A stretch of DNA of 64,000 nt from Shewanella sairae. GTDB lineage: Bacteria > Pseudomonadota > Gammaproteobacteria > Enterobacterales > Shewanellaceae. The stretch lies in NCBI RefSeq assembly GCF_023283535.1, contig NZ_JAKILT010000012.1:1-64000 (forward strand), in the 5' to 3' direction. The notes beneath the pieces were generated by a model, which saw nothing but the letters and a program-made list of their open reading frames with translations, was not told the origin of the DNA and searched no databases. This document shows, one piece after another, positions 1-7,301 of this stretch (positions within the stretch are counted from its first letter, which is position 1; the number at the start of each line of letters is the position of its first letter). The position numbers and the translations under genes are program-made.

Positions 1-148
1 TTGATAACTGGTTACGCCAGTGATGAAATGCGGATGGTGAAATATTCTCCTGCCGGCAGAATTCGGCTTGCGAGAGCGAGCTGGCACTCCACCGTTCTAA
101 GACCGCTCGTTTCTGGTTAGTGGTGAGGCGGGGACGATACGTAGTCAT
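1..148 (-). CDS. tnpA: IS66-family accessory protein TnpA, N-terminal fragment (cut by window edge)
   Basis: Translating the minus strand from the ATG at 148 gives about 49 residues beginning MTTYRPRLTTNQKRAVLERW and continuing with SLSQAEFCRQENISPSAFHHW. This is the helix-turn-helix start typical of IS66 OrfA/TnpA proteins (pattern W..S.LSQ..FCR...I....F..WR). The frame runs open off the window start. It reads out of the element end at 229 with the usual short leader. In IS66 elements TnpA is a small protein encoded ahead of TnpB and the DDE transposase TnpC; those two would lie to the left of this window. I see no good ribosome binding site. Confidence 0.75.
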   Translation of the reverse strand, partial: MTTYRPRLTTNQKRAVLERWSASSLSQAEFCRQENISPSAFHHWRNQLS

Positions 149-229
149 AGGATGTTCTCAGAATGGGATTTGTTCTGAGATTATCTAAACGTTGCCCCTC
201 AAGGAATCCGTCTTATATTGATCGCTTAC
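1..229 (-). mobile_element. IS66-family insertion sequence, left end only (rest lies outside window)
   Basis: On the minus strand the element would begin at 229 with GTAAGCGATC, which fits the GTAAGCG terminus known for IS66-family elements. About 80 bases further in comes the start of an IS66-type TnpA reading frame. The neighbouring patatin gene breaks off at exactly this point, as expected for an insertion. Only this end is visible, so the other inverted repeat and the 8-bp target duplication usual in the family cannot be checked. Confidence 0.75.
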
Positions 230-954
230 ATTGCTTTAGGGCATTGCTTAGAAGAGCAAACCCAGGACTTTAAGCGGTTTACCCACGGGGTGTGCGCAGC
301 GTACTGTTTTGGCAGAGTACGTAGGACAACAATTTTACGTGCGCCACGTTTATAGGCTTCTTCAACCGGAAGTGGTGCAGATAAACCGCCATCGACTTGA
401 AAATCATCGTTGATTTTTACACCTTCTCGATAAAGGAGCGGTAGGGCGCTAGAGGCCTTTAATAAGGTTAGCCAATTTTCCTGGTTTGGGTTAAAAAAGC
501 TTGCTTGATAGTTAGAGCTATTAGTGGTCGAAATCAGTAATTGCCGATGTTCTAGTTGTGTTAGCCCTTTTTGTAGATCCAGTTGATGCGTTACTGAATT
601 GTCCGCTGACTCGATAGCCACTTGGTCAAAGTACCAGTCTAAGTCGACAGTACTTTGTCCCTTAAGCGGGCGGCTTAAACTGAAGAATTTAGGCGAACTC
701 GAAAACTCAGTAATGGATCGATTCGCAAAGCCTTTCTGTTGAGTGATGTAACTCGATAAGTTTTGCGCGCCTGCGGACGTACCTATTAATAACTTAAAAG
801 GGTTAAATTTCTGCTCTAACCAAGCATCTAAGATTCCTGCAGTAAAAATTCCACGGTGCCCACCCCCTTCAGCAACTAATGCGGTGTGCGAAATAGGAGT
901 ATTGTTCATTAAGTTTTTTGTCTCTGTCGCTTTGGCTGCGATATTTGGTGGCAT
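226..954 (-). CDS. YjjU-like patatin phospholipase, C-terminally truncated by IS66
   Basis: Patatin-family serine acylhydrolase fragment of 242 residues. Visible motifs are the glycine-rich oxyanion loop EGGGHRGIF (about residues 29-37), the nucleophile elbow GTSAG (about 58-62) and the DGG catalytic aspartate (about 189). The order and spacing match E. coli YjjU, which is about 357 residues. The reading frame ends ...KQCPKAM-stop, and the TAA at 226-228 is the GTAA terminus of the adjacent IS66 element, so about 110 C-terminal residues are lost. Both catalytic residues remain, but folding and activity are doubtful. No strong Shine-Dalgarno precedes the ATG at 954; an in-frame ATG at codon 16 is an alternative start. 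Confidence 0.8.
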   Translation of the reverse strand: MPPNIAAKATETKNLMNNTPISHTALVAEGGGHRGIFTAGILDAWLEQKFNPFKLLIGTSAGAQNLSSYITQQKGFANRSITEFSSSPKFFSLSRPLKGQSTVDLDWYFDQVAIESADNSVTHQLDLQKGLTQLEHRQLLISTTNSSNYQASFFNPNQENWLTLLKASSALPLLYREGVKINDDFQVDGGLSAPLPVEEAYKRGARKIVVLRTLPKQYAAHTPWVNRLKSWVCSSKQCPKAM

Positions 955-1080
955 AACAAGTTAGTTAGTTTGTGGAAATTGATAAGGCTAATCTATGCTT
1001 TATTTTGCAACTTGTATAATTGGTAAAATCAATTGATGAGATAGAAAAATCCCATAAGTAATATCTAATCTTCGAGTGAT

Positions 1081-1108
1081 AAAAAAAGGAGCCATTAGGC
1101 TCCTTGTG
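1081..1108 (-). terminator. Rho-independent terminator of xapA-nupC
   Basis: Stem AAGGAGCC / GGCTCCTT with loop ATTA (1086-1105). The run of A at 1081-1087 becomes the T-tract on the minus strand. It lies about 45 bases beyond the nupC stop. Confidence 0.75.
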
Positions 1109-1151
1109 TAAATCGTAATCTGTATCCCGCGTGAGATAAGTTATTGCTAGA

Positions 1152-2414
1152 TTAGACTGCTAGAGAAAAGAATATCCCCGCAATTGCAGCGCTCATAAGG
1201 TTTGAACAGGTTGCTGCAACGACGGTACGTAGTCCGTATTTTGCAATGAAATCAGTTCTTGATGGACACAGCGTACCAAGACCACCGATTAAAATGCCCA
1301 TTGAGGCTAGGTTCGCAAAACCACATAGTGCAAAGCTGATAATCACTTTACTCTTCTCTTGTAATACTTGCAGACCCGCTGCTGTTACTTGGGCGTTATC
1401 TTTTAAGTACGGTGCTAAATCGCTATAAGCAACAAACTCGTTAACAATAAGTTTTTTACCTATCATAGAGCCAGCAATTGCCATGTCTGCAGCTGGAACA
1501 CCCAGTAAGAATGCAAGAGGAGCAAAAATCCATCCTAAGATCCCTTCAAGTGAAAGCTGCATGCCGATGACGTCACCAAGGCTACCGAGTAGGTTGTTGG
1601 CAAGAGTAACAAGGCCAATCATGGCGATTAGCATTGCACCAATTGCAGCTGCTAGCTTAAGGCCACTTGCGGCGCCTTCACCTGCTGCTGCAAGTACGTT
1701 TACCGGCGGTTTTTCATCGAATTGGATTTTATTATCCATTGTGTATGTCGGTGTTGTTGTTTCAGGCAGAATCAACTTAGCAAACAACACACCACCAGGG
1801 GCTGCCATGAATGATGCGGCTAATAGGTATTCCATATCAACGCCCATCATCGCGTAGCCAGCCAATACCGTGCCTGATACAGATGCCATACCACCACACA
1901 TTACGGCGAAAAATTCAGAGTCGGTCATTTTTGCCATGTAAGGTTTAATCACCAGTGGTGCTTCACTTTGACCAACAAAGATGTTTGATACTGCTGACAT
2001 TGATTCTGGCTGCGAAGTACCAAGTACTTTTGCCATGCCGCCACCGATGATGCGAATGATAAACTGCATAATGCCTAGGTAGTATAGAACAGCAATAAGT
2101 GCAGAGAAGAACACTACAAGTGGCAATACGTTTAATGCAAAGACAAAACCTATTCCCTCTACAGAGAAGTTCACCAGGTTGCCAAACAGGAAGCGAATAC
2201 CTGCTTTACCACTATCTAAAACAACGTGCACACCGTGTGACATTGACTCTAGAGCTTGTCGACCTAGTGGCACATACAGTACAAATGCACCTATTAATAC
2301 CTGAAGACCTAGTGCTGCACCAACAGTGCGTAATTTAATAGATTTTCGACTTACAGAACACGCAACACCAATGCCTAAAAGCACTAGCATGCCAACAAAT
2401 CCCATGAACATCAT
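1152..2414 (-). CDS. nupC: NupC-type concentrative nucleoside transporter
   Basis: CNT-family inner-membrane protein of 420 residues, the usual NupC length. These transporters import nucleosides with a proton or sodium ion. The sequence is hydrophobic throughout, with NupC-type gates (segment SNIFVGQSEAPLVIKPY, about residues 144-160) and conserved NEFVAYSDL (about 327-335) in the second half. An AAGGG Shine-Dalgarno sits 8 bases before the ATG. The gene lies 12 bases downstream of xapA on the same strand, so uptake and phosphorolysis of purine nucleosides look co-transcribed. E. coli pairs xapA with the MFS transporter XapB instead, so this is a functional substitution. The terminator at 1081-1108 closes the unit. 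Confidence 0.93.
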   Translation of the reverse strand: MMFMGFVGMLVLLGIGVACSVSRKSIKLRTVGAALGLQVLIGAFVLYVPLGRQALESMSHGVHVVLDSGKAGIRFLFGNLVNFSVEGIGFVFALNVLPLVVFFSALIAVLYYLGIMQFIIRIIGGGMAKVLGTSQPESMSAVSNIFVGQSEAPLVIKPYMAKMTDSEFFAVMCGGMASVSGTVLAGYAMMGVDMEYLLAASFMAAPGGVLFAKLILPETTTPTYTMDNKIQFDEKPPVNVLAAAGEGAASGLKLAAAIGAMLIAMIGLVTLANNLLGSLGDVIGMQLSLEGILGWIFAPLAFLLGVPAADMAIAGSMIGKKLIVNEFVAYSDLAPYLKDNAQVTAAGLQVLQEKSKVIISFALCGFANLASMGILIGGLGTLCPSRTDFIAKYGLRTVVAATCSNLMSAAIAGIFFSLAV

Positions 2415-2426
2415 ATCGGTTGCCCT

Positions 2427-3257
2427 TTATTTCTTTACGCTGCTAACGAACGCATTAATGAGTTTTAGGAAGTCACTTTCAGCGAGCTTGGCGCATTTTA
2501 GTGTTTGTTCGTGTGACAGCTTTACATCACCTAGACCTTCAGCCATATTGGTGATAGCACATATTGCTAGTACTGGTAGACCGCAATGTGCTGCTGAGAT
2601 AACTTCAGGAACAACTGACATACCCACGACATCACCACCGATGATTTGCATCATGCGGATCTCTGCAGCAGTTTCGAAACATGGGCCAGGGTAGGATACA
2701 AATACACCTTCATTGACTGCAATGTCTTCTGTTTTAGCAATAGCGAGTGCTTGTTCACGTAGATCTTTATCGTATGCATTAGCAAGACTAAAGAATCGAG
2801 GGCCATATTTGTCGTCATTTGGGCCCGTCATAGGCGTACTAGGCATAGTATTGATATGATCAGAGAATACGACTAGTGACCCTACGTCAATGCGCTCAGG
2901 GCGAAGTGAGCCAGCCGCGTTTGTCACAAGCAGCATTTCACAACCTAAGGTTTTGAAAGTGCGCACTGGCGGAGTCATTACTTTCATCGACTCATGTTCG
3001 TAAAAGTGACCACGGCCCTTCATGCACGCAACAGGAACGCCGTTTAAGTAACCTAATACAAGTTCACCACTGTGGCCTTCAACTGTGCTGACTGGGAAGC
3101 CATCAAGTTCCTCATAACCAATGCTGACTTTGTCTTCAAGCGTATCAGCAAGGACACCTAGGCCTGAACCTAAGATCATAGCGATTTGCGGTTTAAACCC
3201 TGGTTTGTATTTCTCTATGGTGGCAACAGCATTTGGGACAGGATCGTACAGAGACAT
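2427..3257 (-). CDS. xapA: Purine nucleoside phosphorylase, XapA/PNP type
   Basis: Cytosolic enzyme of 276 residues that cleaves purine nucleosides with phosphate to the base and ribose 1-phosphate. Visible PNP motifs: phosphate loop MILGSGLG (about 27-34), VEGHSGELVLG, GRGHFYEH (about 80-87), LLVTNAAGSLRPE (about 109-121), and ETAAEIRMMQIIGGDVVGMS ending in the base-binding region. From memory it matches E. coli XapA along its length, including SYPGP.FETAAEIRMMQ. Specificity for xanthosine versus inosine and guanosine cannot be read with confidence. It is the first gene of a two-gene unit with nupC and is divergent from a XapR-like regulator. Confidence 0.92.
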   Translation of the reverse strand: MSLYDPVPNAVATIEKYKPGFKPQIAMILGSGLGVLADTLEDKVSIGYEELDGFPVSTVEGHSGELVLGYLNGVPVACMKGRGHFYEHESMKVMTPPVRTFKTLGCEMLLVTNAAGSLRPERIDVGSLVVFSDHINTMPSTPMTGPNDDKYGPRFFSLANAYDKDLREQALAIAKTEDIAVNEGVFVSYPGPCFETAAEIRMMQIIGGDVVGMSVVPEVISAAHCGLPVLAICAITNMAEGLGDVKLSHEQTLKCAKLAESDFLKLINAFVSSVKK

Positions 3258-3421
3258 TTTTATATTCCTAAGATGGACTTTGTTATTGGCCTCACGATAT
3301 TCCTAAGCTAATTTGATTAAAATCGCTAAAAATGACGCTATTGTGCTGTTTTTCGGTACATTTGTGGCCTTTAAAAGTAGCGCTAGTCGATCTGATAATT
3401 AAAACATCGACTAATGCAGAA

Positions 3422-3444
3422 TTTTGATTACGGTATAATCAAAA
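3422..3444. promoter_or_regulatory. Inverted-repeat operator overlapping a -10 box (xapA / LysR divergent region)
   Basis: Perfect 9-bp inverted repeat: TTTTGATTA at 3422-3430 and TAATCAAAA at 3436-3444, separated by CGGTA. A consensus TATAAT lies inside it at 3434-3439, pointing towards the LysR gene. A further half site, TTTGATTA, lies at 3312-3319, nearer xapA. The layout fits autorepression plus activation by the adjacent LysR protein. The assignment to that regulator is inference. Confidence 0.6.
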
Positions 3445-3546
3445 CAGATTAATGGCACGAAAATATTGGGTACTAAATTTGTGAACAAAGACCAAACTAA
3501 AAGTGCGTTAGATCTCAAAAGCCTGTATTGGGCTGAGCGGATCAGT

Positions 3547-4446
3547 ATGAAAATGCTGCGCTATTTCTATGTCGCCAGTCACTGTCAAAGTTTGACGCAG
3601 GCTGCTGAGCAATTGCATATTTCTAAGTCGCCGCTTAGCGCGCAAATGCGAGAGCTCGAGTCTGTATTAGGGGTAAAGTTGTTCAATCGTGAACAAAGAA
3701 GTATCCAGCTAACAGAAGCAGGTTTGTTGCTTCGTGAGCAATGCCAATCGATTTTTAATGTGATGGAAAGTTCGATTAATCAAGTAACCCAATATGCGCG
3801 GCACAGCCAAGGATTATTAAGGCTTGGCATAGTCAGCTCAGTATTCTGGGCGGGATTTGGCCATGCTTGTCAGCAGTTGAAACAAGAGTTTCCGAAATTT
3901 CAATTCGAGTTCATCGAGCAGTCACCACAACAACAAAAGGTGGCGTTGTTTAATAATGAAATTGATATTGGTTTTGTTCGTTACGCAGATACGTTAGATA
4001 TTGCTCCATTAGAATCATGCAACTTATATTGCGAACCTATGTGTGTGGCACTATCGGATAAGCATCCATTAAGTCAACACAAGCAGTTATGTTTGACAGA
4101 GCTGGCTAAAGAGCACTTTGTCATGATGAGCCAAAAAAACTCTGCCTCAGCGCAACTGGTGGTCAATCATTGTATTAAAGCGGGTTTTATACCAAGGCTA
4201 GTGCAAGAAGTGGTAGAGCCAATGACATTAATGAATGTGATTGAAAGCCGAGAAGGTATCTCTATTGTGCCACAGAGTTTTAGTCGTCAAGGTTGGCAGC
4301 ATATTCGGTTTGTAGCGTTAAAGCAGCAAATCAATGCTCATATTTGTGCAGTATATAATCCGCAAAAGATTACGCCAGAAAAGCACTCACTTATTCGCTC
4401 AATTCATCTTTTTATGAATAATGAAAGCGTTAATCACGTTATATAA
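3547..4446 (+). CDS. LysR-family regulator, XapR-like
   Basis: LysR-type transcription factor. The winged helix-turn-helix covers about residues 1-60 (MKMLRYFYVAS...AAEQLHISKSPLSAQMRELE...LGVKLFNREQRSIQLTEAG), followed by a periplasmic-binding-like effector domain to about residue 290. From memory it resembles E. coli XapR (LRYF, PLS, ELE..LG..LF.R..RS..LT.AG, and a shared C-terminal pattern), and it is divergent from xapA-nupC, so it is the likely nucleoside-responsive activator. I chose the ATG at 3547 because LysR proteins start just before this motif. In-frame TTG 3466 and GTG 3481 give longer versions without better ribosome sites. Effector and targets are inferred from position. Confidence 0.8.
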   Translation: MKMLRYFYVASHCQSLTQAAEQLHISKSPLSAQMRELESVLGVKLFNREQRSIQLTEAGLLLREQCQSIFNVMESSINQVTQYARHSQGLLRLGIVSSVFWAGFGHACQQLKQEFPKFQFEFIEQSPQQQKVALFNNEIDIGFVRYADTLDIAPLESCNLYCEPMCVALSDKHPLSQHKQLCLTELAKEHFVMMSQKNSASAQLVVNHCIKAGFIPRLVQEVVEPMTLMNVIESREGISIVPQSFSRQGWQHIRFVALKQQINAHICAVYNPQKITPEKHSLIRSIHLFMNNESVNHVI

Positions 4447-4477
4447 ATTATAGCTATTTTTCTAGTGGCAATATTTT

Positions 4478-4505
4478 AAAAAGCCTGCCTAACTGCAGAC
4501 TTTTT
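4478..4505. terminator. Bidirectional terminator between LysR gene and DUF2057 gene
   Basis: AAAAAG-CTGC / GCAG-CTTTTT stem with one mismatch and loop CTAACT. It has A-runs on the left and T-runs on the right, and lies between two convergent genes. Confidence 0.6.
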
Positions 4506-4514
4506 AAACGGTTT

Positions 4515-5195
4515 TTAGTTATTTATCCGTTCTTTAAAAGCTTTCCGAGTTTCTTCATCAGCTTGCTGATACCAAAAGTCGAGCATTTGGCCAACATTAA
4601 CTTGCTGGTTAGTCTTTGCTGCTTGAGTAGCGCTCACCTGCTGAGTTTTGGCTGGAGCAGTAACATTCACCACAGCGATGGCGGGGACCGCGACCATTGC
4701 ATTGTTCATTCCTGTTGAAGGTGTAAGCTGCAGTGAAGCGTTTTGAGACGTTAAGTTGTAGGCAGCAATTTCTTGTTCGTAATCTCGACCTAGTTGTAAG
4801 CCTTCTTTCAGTAGCTTGTCTTGCTCAAAATGAACGCTTTGATCATTGCTGTCGACTAAGGTGATCTGCGGGTTTTTATTAAAGTTGTCTGCGGCACTGT
4901 TTGAACGGATCCTTGGCAAAGAAAGGCGGATCTCGCTGTTTTGCTCATCGAATTTGAGAATAATAATGTCAGATTTAAACTGTGCTTGAGTACCATGTTG
5001 TTGATAGCGCCCAATATAGCGAAAAGCGATTTGATTGGTGCCATTATTAAGTTTGAGTGTGTCATTGCCACTACTATCGTTGCCGTTAACTAACACAAGA
5101 TCGAGATTTGAAGGCAGATCAAGCGTTACCTCGGCAACAGCATAGGTATTAAAAAGTAATACAGAACTGCATAAGGCAGCGATATAACGATTCAT
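4515..5195 (-). CDS. DUF2057 (UPF0319, YccT/CsgI-like) periplasmic protein
   Basis: Protein of 226 residues with an N-terminal signal peptide (MNRYIAALCSSVLLFNTYAVA, predicted cleavage after AVA). The mature part begins with the DUF2057 pattern VTLDLPSNLDLVLVNG and continues with NQIAFRY, which marks the UPF0319 family. The E. coli member YccT/CsgI is a periplasmic protein reported to inhibit curli assembly. Whether this one acts the same way is unknown, as no curli genes are in view. The C-terminal part (about 165-226) is Ala/Val/Gln-rich, then ends in MLDFWYQQADEETRKAFKERI, which looks helical. It is monocistronic and convergent with the LysR gene. Confidence 0.75.
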   Translation of the reverse strand: MNRYIAALCSSVLLFNTYAVAEVTLDLPSNLDLVLVNGNDSSGNDTLKLNNGTNQIAFRYIGRYQQHGTQAQFKSDIIILKFDEQNSEIRLSLPRIRSNSAADNFNKNPQITLVDSNDQSVHFEQDKLLKEGLQLGRDYEQEIAAYNLTSQNASLQLTPSTGMNNAMVAVPAIAVVNVTAPAKTQQVSATQAAKTNQQVNVGQMLDFWYQQADEETRKAFKERINN

Positions 5196-5247
5196 TAGGG
5201 ATCCTAACTAAGAGTAATGATCTCTTTATAGCAGAATGACATCAAAC

Positions 5248-5286
5248 TTGCATGGCGAGAAGCCTATATTGCAACCTCGCATGCAA
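5248..5286. repeat. Inverted repeat of 11 bp upstream of the DUF2057 gene
   Basis: TTGCATGGCGAG (5248-5259) pairs with CTCGCATGCAA (5276-5286), with one bulged G and a 16-base loop. No T-tract follows, so it is not an ordinary terminator. It sits between two divergent genes, 50-90 bases upstream of the DUF2057 start, so it may be an operator or a structured 5' leader. Confidence 0.45.
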
Positions 5287-5361
5287 ATGCTTGGAGCTTA
5301 ATAACAGTTTATTAATTATTTTGTGAGTATAATCAGTACAAATGCTAATGAGGGAACTTGA

Positions 5362-5733
5362 GTGCTAACTAAAATACTGATTACCGTGCTGGTTATTGTA
5401 GCTGCTATGCTTTATATCCGAAGACCTAAAGAGCAAAGTCAAAGCACGCGGGTTAATACTAAAGAGCTGGCAAGTAATATCAAATTACGGGTTGTAGGCT
5501 ATATTTTAATTGCACTATCACTTATTGCTACTGCTGCATATTGGTATTGGGATTGGAATGATAGCCGTCAGGTTGTCAGTGTAACTATAGTGTCACCAGT
5601 TAGTGATGAGTCGGTTGTTTATCAAGTAAGAAAGAAAGATATTACTAGCAATGAAATAACAACTATTAACGGTATTCGCATCAGATTATCGAATCAAGAG
5701 CGAATTATCGTTGCAAATCCTGTAAATGAATAA
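5362..5733 (+). CDS. Small two-TM membrane protein, function unknown
   Basis: Protein of 123 residues that I do not recognise. It starts at GTG, supported by AGGGA 7 bases upstream. Two hydrophobic segments are visible: residues 4-19 (KILITVLVIVAAMLYI) and about 47-67 (VVGYILIALSLIATAAYWYW), joined by a short basic, polar loop. The C-terminal half (about 70-123) is soluble, with a small beta-rich look and an alternating polar pattern. It precedes corA on the same strand but 112 bases away with its own spacing, so co-transcription is possible but not shown. Confidence 0.65.
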   Translation: MLTKILITVLVIVAAMLYIRRPKEQSQSTRVNTKELASNIKLRVVGYILIALSLIATAAYWYWDWNDSRQVVSVTIVSPVSDESVVYQVRKKDITSNEITTINGIRIRLSNQERIIVANPVNE

Positions 5734-5845
5734 TATTTACGCTCTTTTTTACGCTTTCCCCTTTGTAATATCGCTTTATGCGTTAGAATGGCGCACGTTT
5801 TATATCTAGACTATTTGTTGCTACACGCGCTTAAAAGGAGGAGCT

Positions 5846-6793
5846 ATGATTACTGCCTATGCCTATAAGGATCGTAAACTGACGATTTTTGAATTGAGCA
5901 TAAAGGACACTATCCCTCCCGGTATAATTTGGTTAGATCTATACAAGCCAGATGAGCAAGAGCGTGAATGGTTGAGCAATTTCTCTGTTGAAGATGTACC
6001 TGATGAGGAAGATATTAATGAGATTGAAGCGTCTGCTCGTTTTTATCAAAATAACGATGGTTTACATATTAACTCTCTTTTTCCGCAGCGTGCAGGACAA
6101 GATGTAAAAGGGGTTAACGTTTCATTTAATCTACGTCAAAACTATTTACTCACTCTGAGAGACGAAGATGTTGGCCTTATTCGTTTGCTACGTAACTACT
6201 TGCGATTAGGTAAGATTGAAGCGAGTACACCGGTTGCATTATTACTGGAGTTGTTTAATTTAAAAGTCGATTACCTTTCAGACTTGATTGAGGATGTGTA
6301 CACAGTTCTTGAAAATGTCAGTGAAGAGGTTTTTAAAAACGAAGAACTAGACAATGTATTTAAGCTTATCACTCGTCAAGAAGACTCGAATGGTAAGATC
6401 CGCTTAAGTTTGCTCGATACACAGCGCTCTTTGCGATTTATGCAAAAGTACTATCGTGGTCAGTTGTCGGATGAAGAGTTTAAAGATCTACGAGAGATGT
6501 TGTCAGATATTGAGTCACTGATGCCTCATAGCCAGTTTATTTTTGATAAGTTGAACTTTTTACTTGATGCTGCGATGGGCTTTAGCGGATTACAGCAAAA
6601 TAAGATCATTAAGATTTTCTCGGTTGCTGCGGTTGTTTTCTTACCGCCAACAGTAATAGCCAGTGCTTACGGAATGAACTTTGTTAATATGCCCGAGCTT
6701 GATTGGCGTTTTGGTTACCCCATGGCAATAGCCATGATGTTTGGTAGTGCCGCGGGGACATACTTTTTCTTTAAAAGAAAAAACTGGCTGTAA
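5846..6793 (+). CDS. corA: Magnesium/cobalt transporter CorA
   Basis: Homopentameric inner-membrane Mg2+ channel of 315 residues (E. coli CorA is 316). The large N-terminal cytoplasmic domain contains EIEASARFYQNNDGLHI (about 60-76). Two C-terminal TM helices flank the signature YGMNF (about residues 276-280), followed by MPELDWRFGYP and the basic end FKRKNWL, which is identical to the E. coli C-terminus. A strong AGGAGGAG Shine-Dalgarno lies just before the ATG. Expression as a single gene is likely, ending at the terminator at 6817-6843. No M-box-like leader was recognised upstream. Confidence 0.95.
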   Translation: MITAYAYKDRKLTIFELSIKDTIPPGIIWLDLYKPDEQEREWLSNFSVEDVPDEEDINEIEASARFYQNNDGLHINSLFPQRAGQDVKGVNVSFNLRQNYLLTLRDEDVGLIRLLRNYLRLGKIEASTPVALLLELFNLKVDYLSDLIEDVYTVLENVSEEVFKNEELDNVFKLITRQEDSNGKIRLSLLDTQRSLRFMQKYYRGQLSDEEFKDLREMLSDIESLMPHSQFIFDKLNFLLDAAMGFSGLQQNKIIKIFSVAAVVFLPPTVIASAYGMNFVNMPELDWRFGYPMAIAMMFGSAAGTYFFFKRKNWL

Positions 6794-6816
6794 ATAATAG
6801 TTTCAAACTAACAAAG

Positions 6817-6843
6817 AAAAGCTCGCACAAGCGAGTTTTTTTA
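6817..6843. terminator. Terminator downstream of corA
   Basis: CTCGC / GCGAG stem with loop ACAA, preceded by AAAAG and followed by seven T. It lies between convergent corA and the DUF3135 gene, but its T-tract clearly serves corA. Confidence 0.7.
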
Positions 6844-6845
6844 TG

Positions 6846-7175
6846 CTAAGTACTTTGTTTCTTTTGCGCATTTTTTTGAATTGGCATTACCTGCGCTTTA
6901 TGTTGAAAAAATGCGTTTGGTTGGCTATAGACTTGATTAAGCACGGCTAATTTTTCAAACATTAACAGGCTCGTCACTTCACAGCGCTGGTAGGGAGTCT
7001 TGCACAATGCTAAACGTTTATTTAAATGGTCGAGTAAAGAAGTGAGGCTTGCTCGGTTTGCTTTACTGCTTTGAGCTATCGCTTCTTGATTACATTTTTG
7101 CTGTAACTCATCAAGTTGATGGGGGTTATTTTTTGCGAGCCATAATAATTTGTCAAAGTTAGGCAGCTCTGTCAT
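6846..7175 (-). CDS. DUF3135-type small protein
   Basis: Protein of 109 residues, predicted all-helical and cytosolic, with no signal peptide or TM segment. The start LPNFDKLLWLAKNNPHQLDELQQK and the central helical stretch ending in a Cys-containing segment (ALCKTPYQRCEVTSLLMFEKLAVL) resemble the DUF3135 family known in Vibrio and Shewanella. The assignment is from memory of the family pattern. The function is unknown. The start ATG at 7175 is preceded by GAGGCGCGC, a usable ribosome site. It lies downstream of the HD-GYP gene on the same strand, with a gap of about 125 bases. Confidence 0.65.
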   Translation of the reverse strand: MTELPNFDKLLWLAKNNPHQLDELQQKCNQEAIAQSSKANRASLTSLLDHLNKRLALCKTPYQRCEVTSLLMFEKLAVLNQVYSQPNAFFQHKAQVMPIQKNAQKKQST

Positions 7176-7301
7176 GCGCGCCTCCTCTTACAAAACAACT
7201 TTAGTACTATTAAAGTTAGTTAGTCAGAGGAGTTACTGCAAGAATTTAACTATCGATATAGGGTTTCGTGCTGTTAATTTGTTCTTTATCGGCGTTTTGG
7301 T

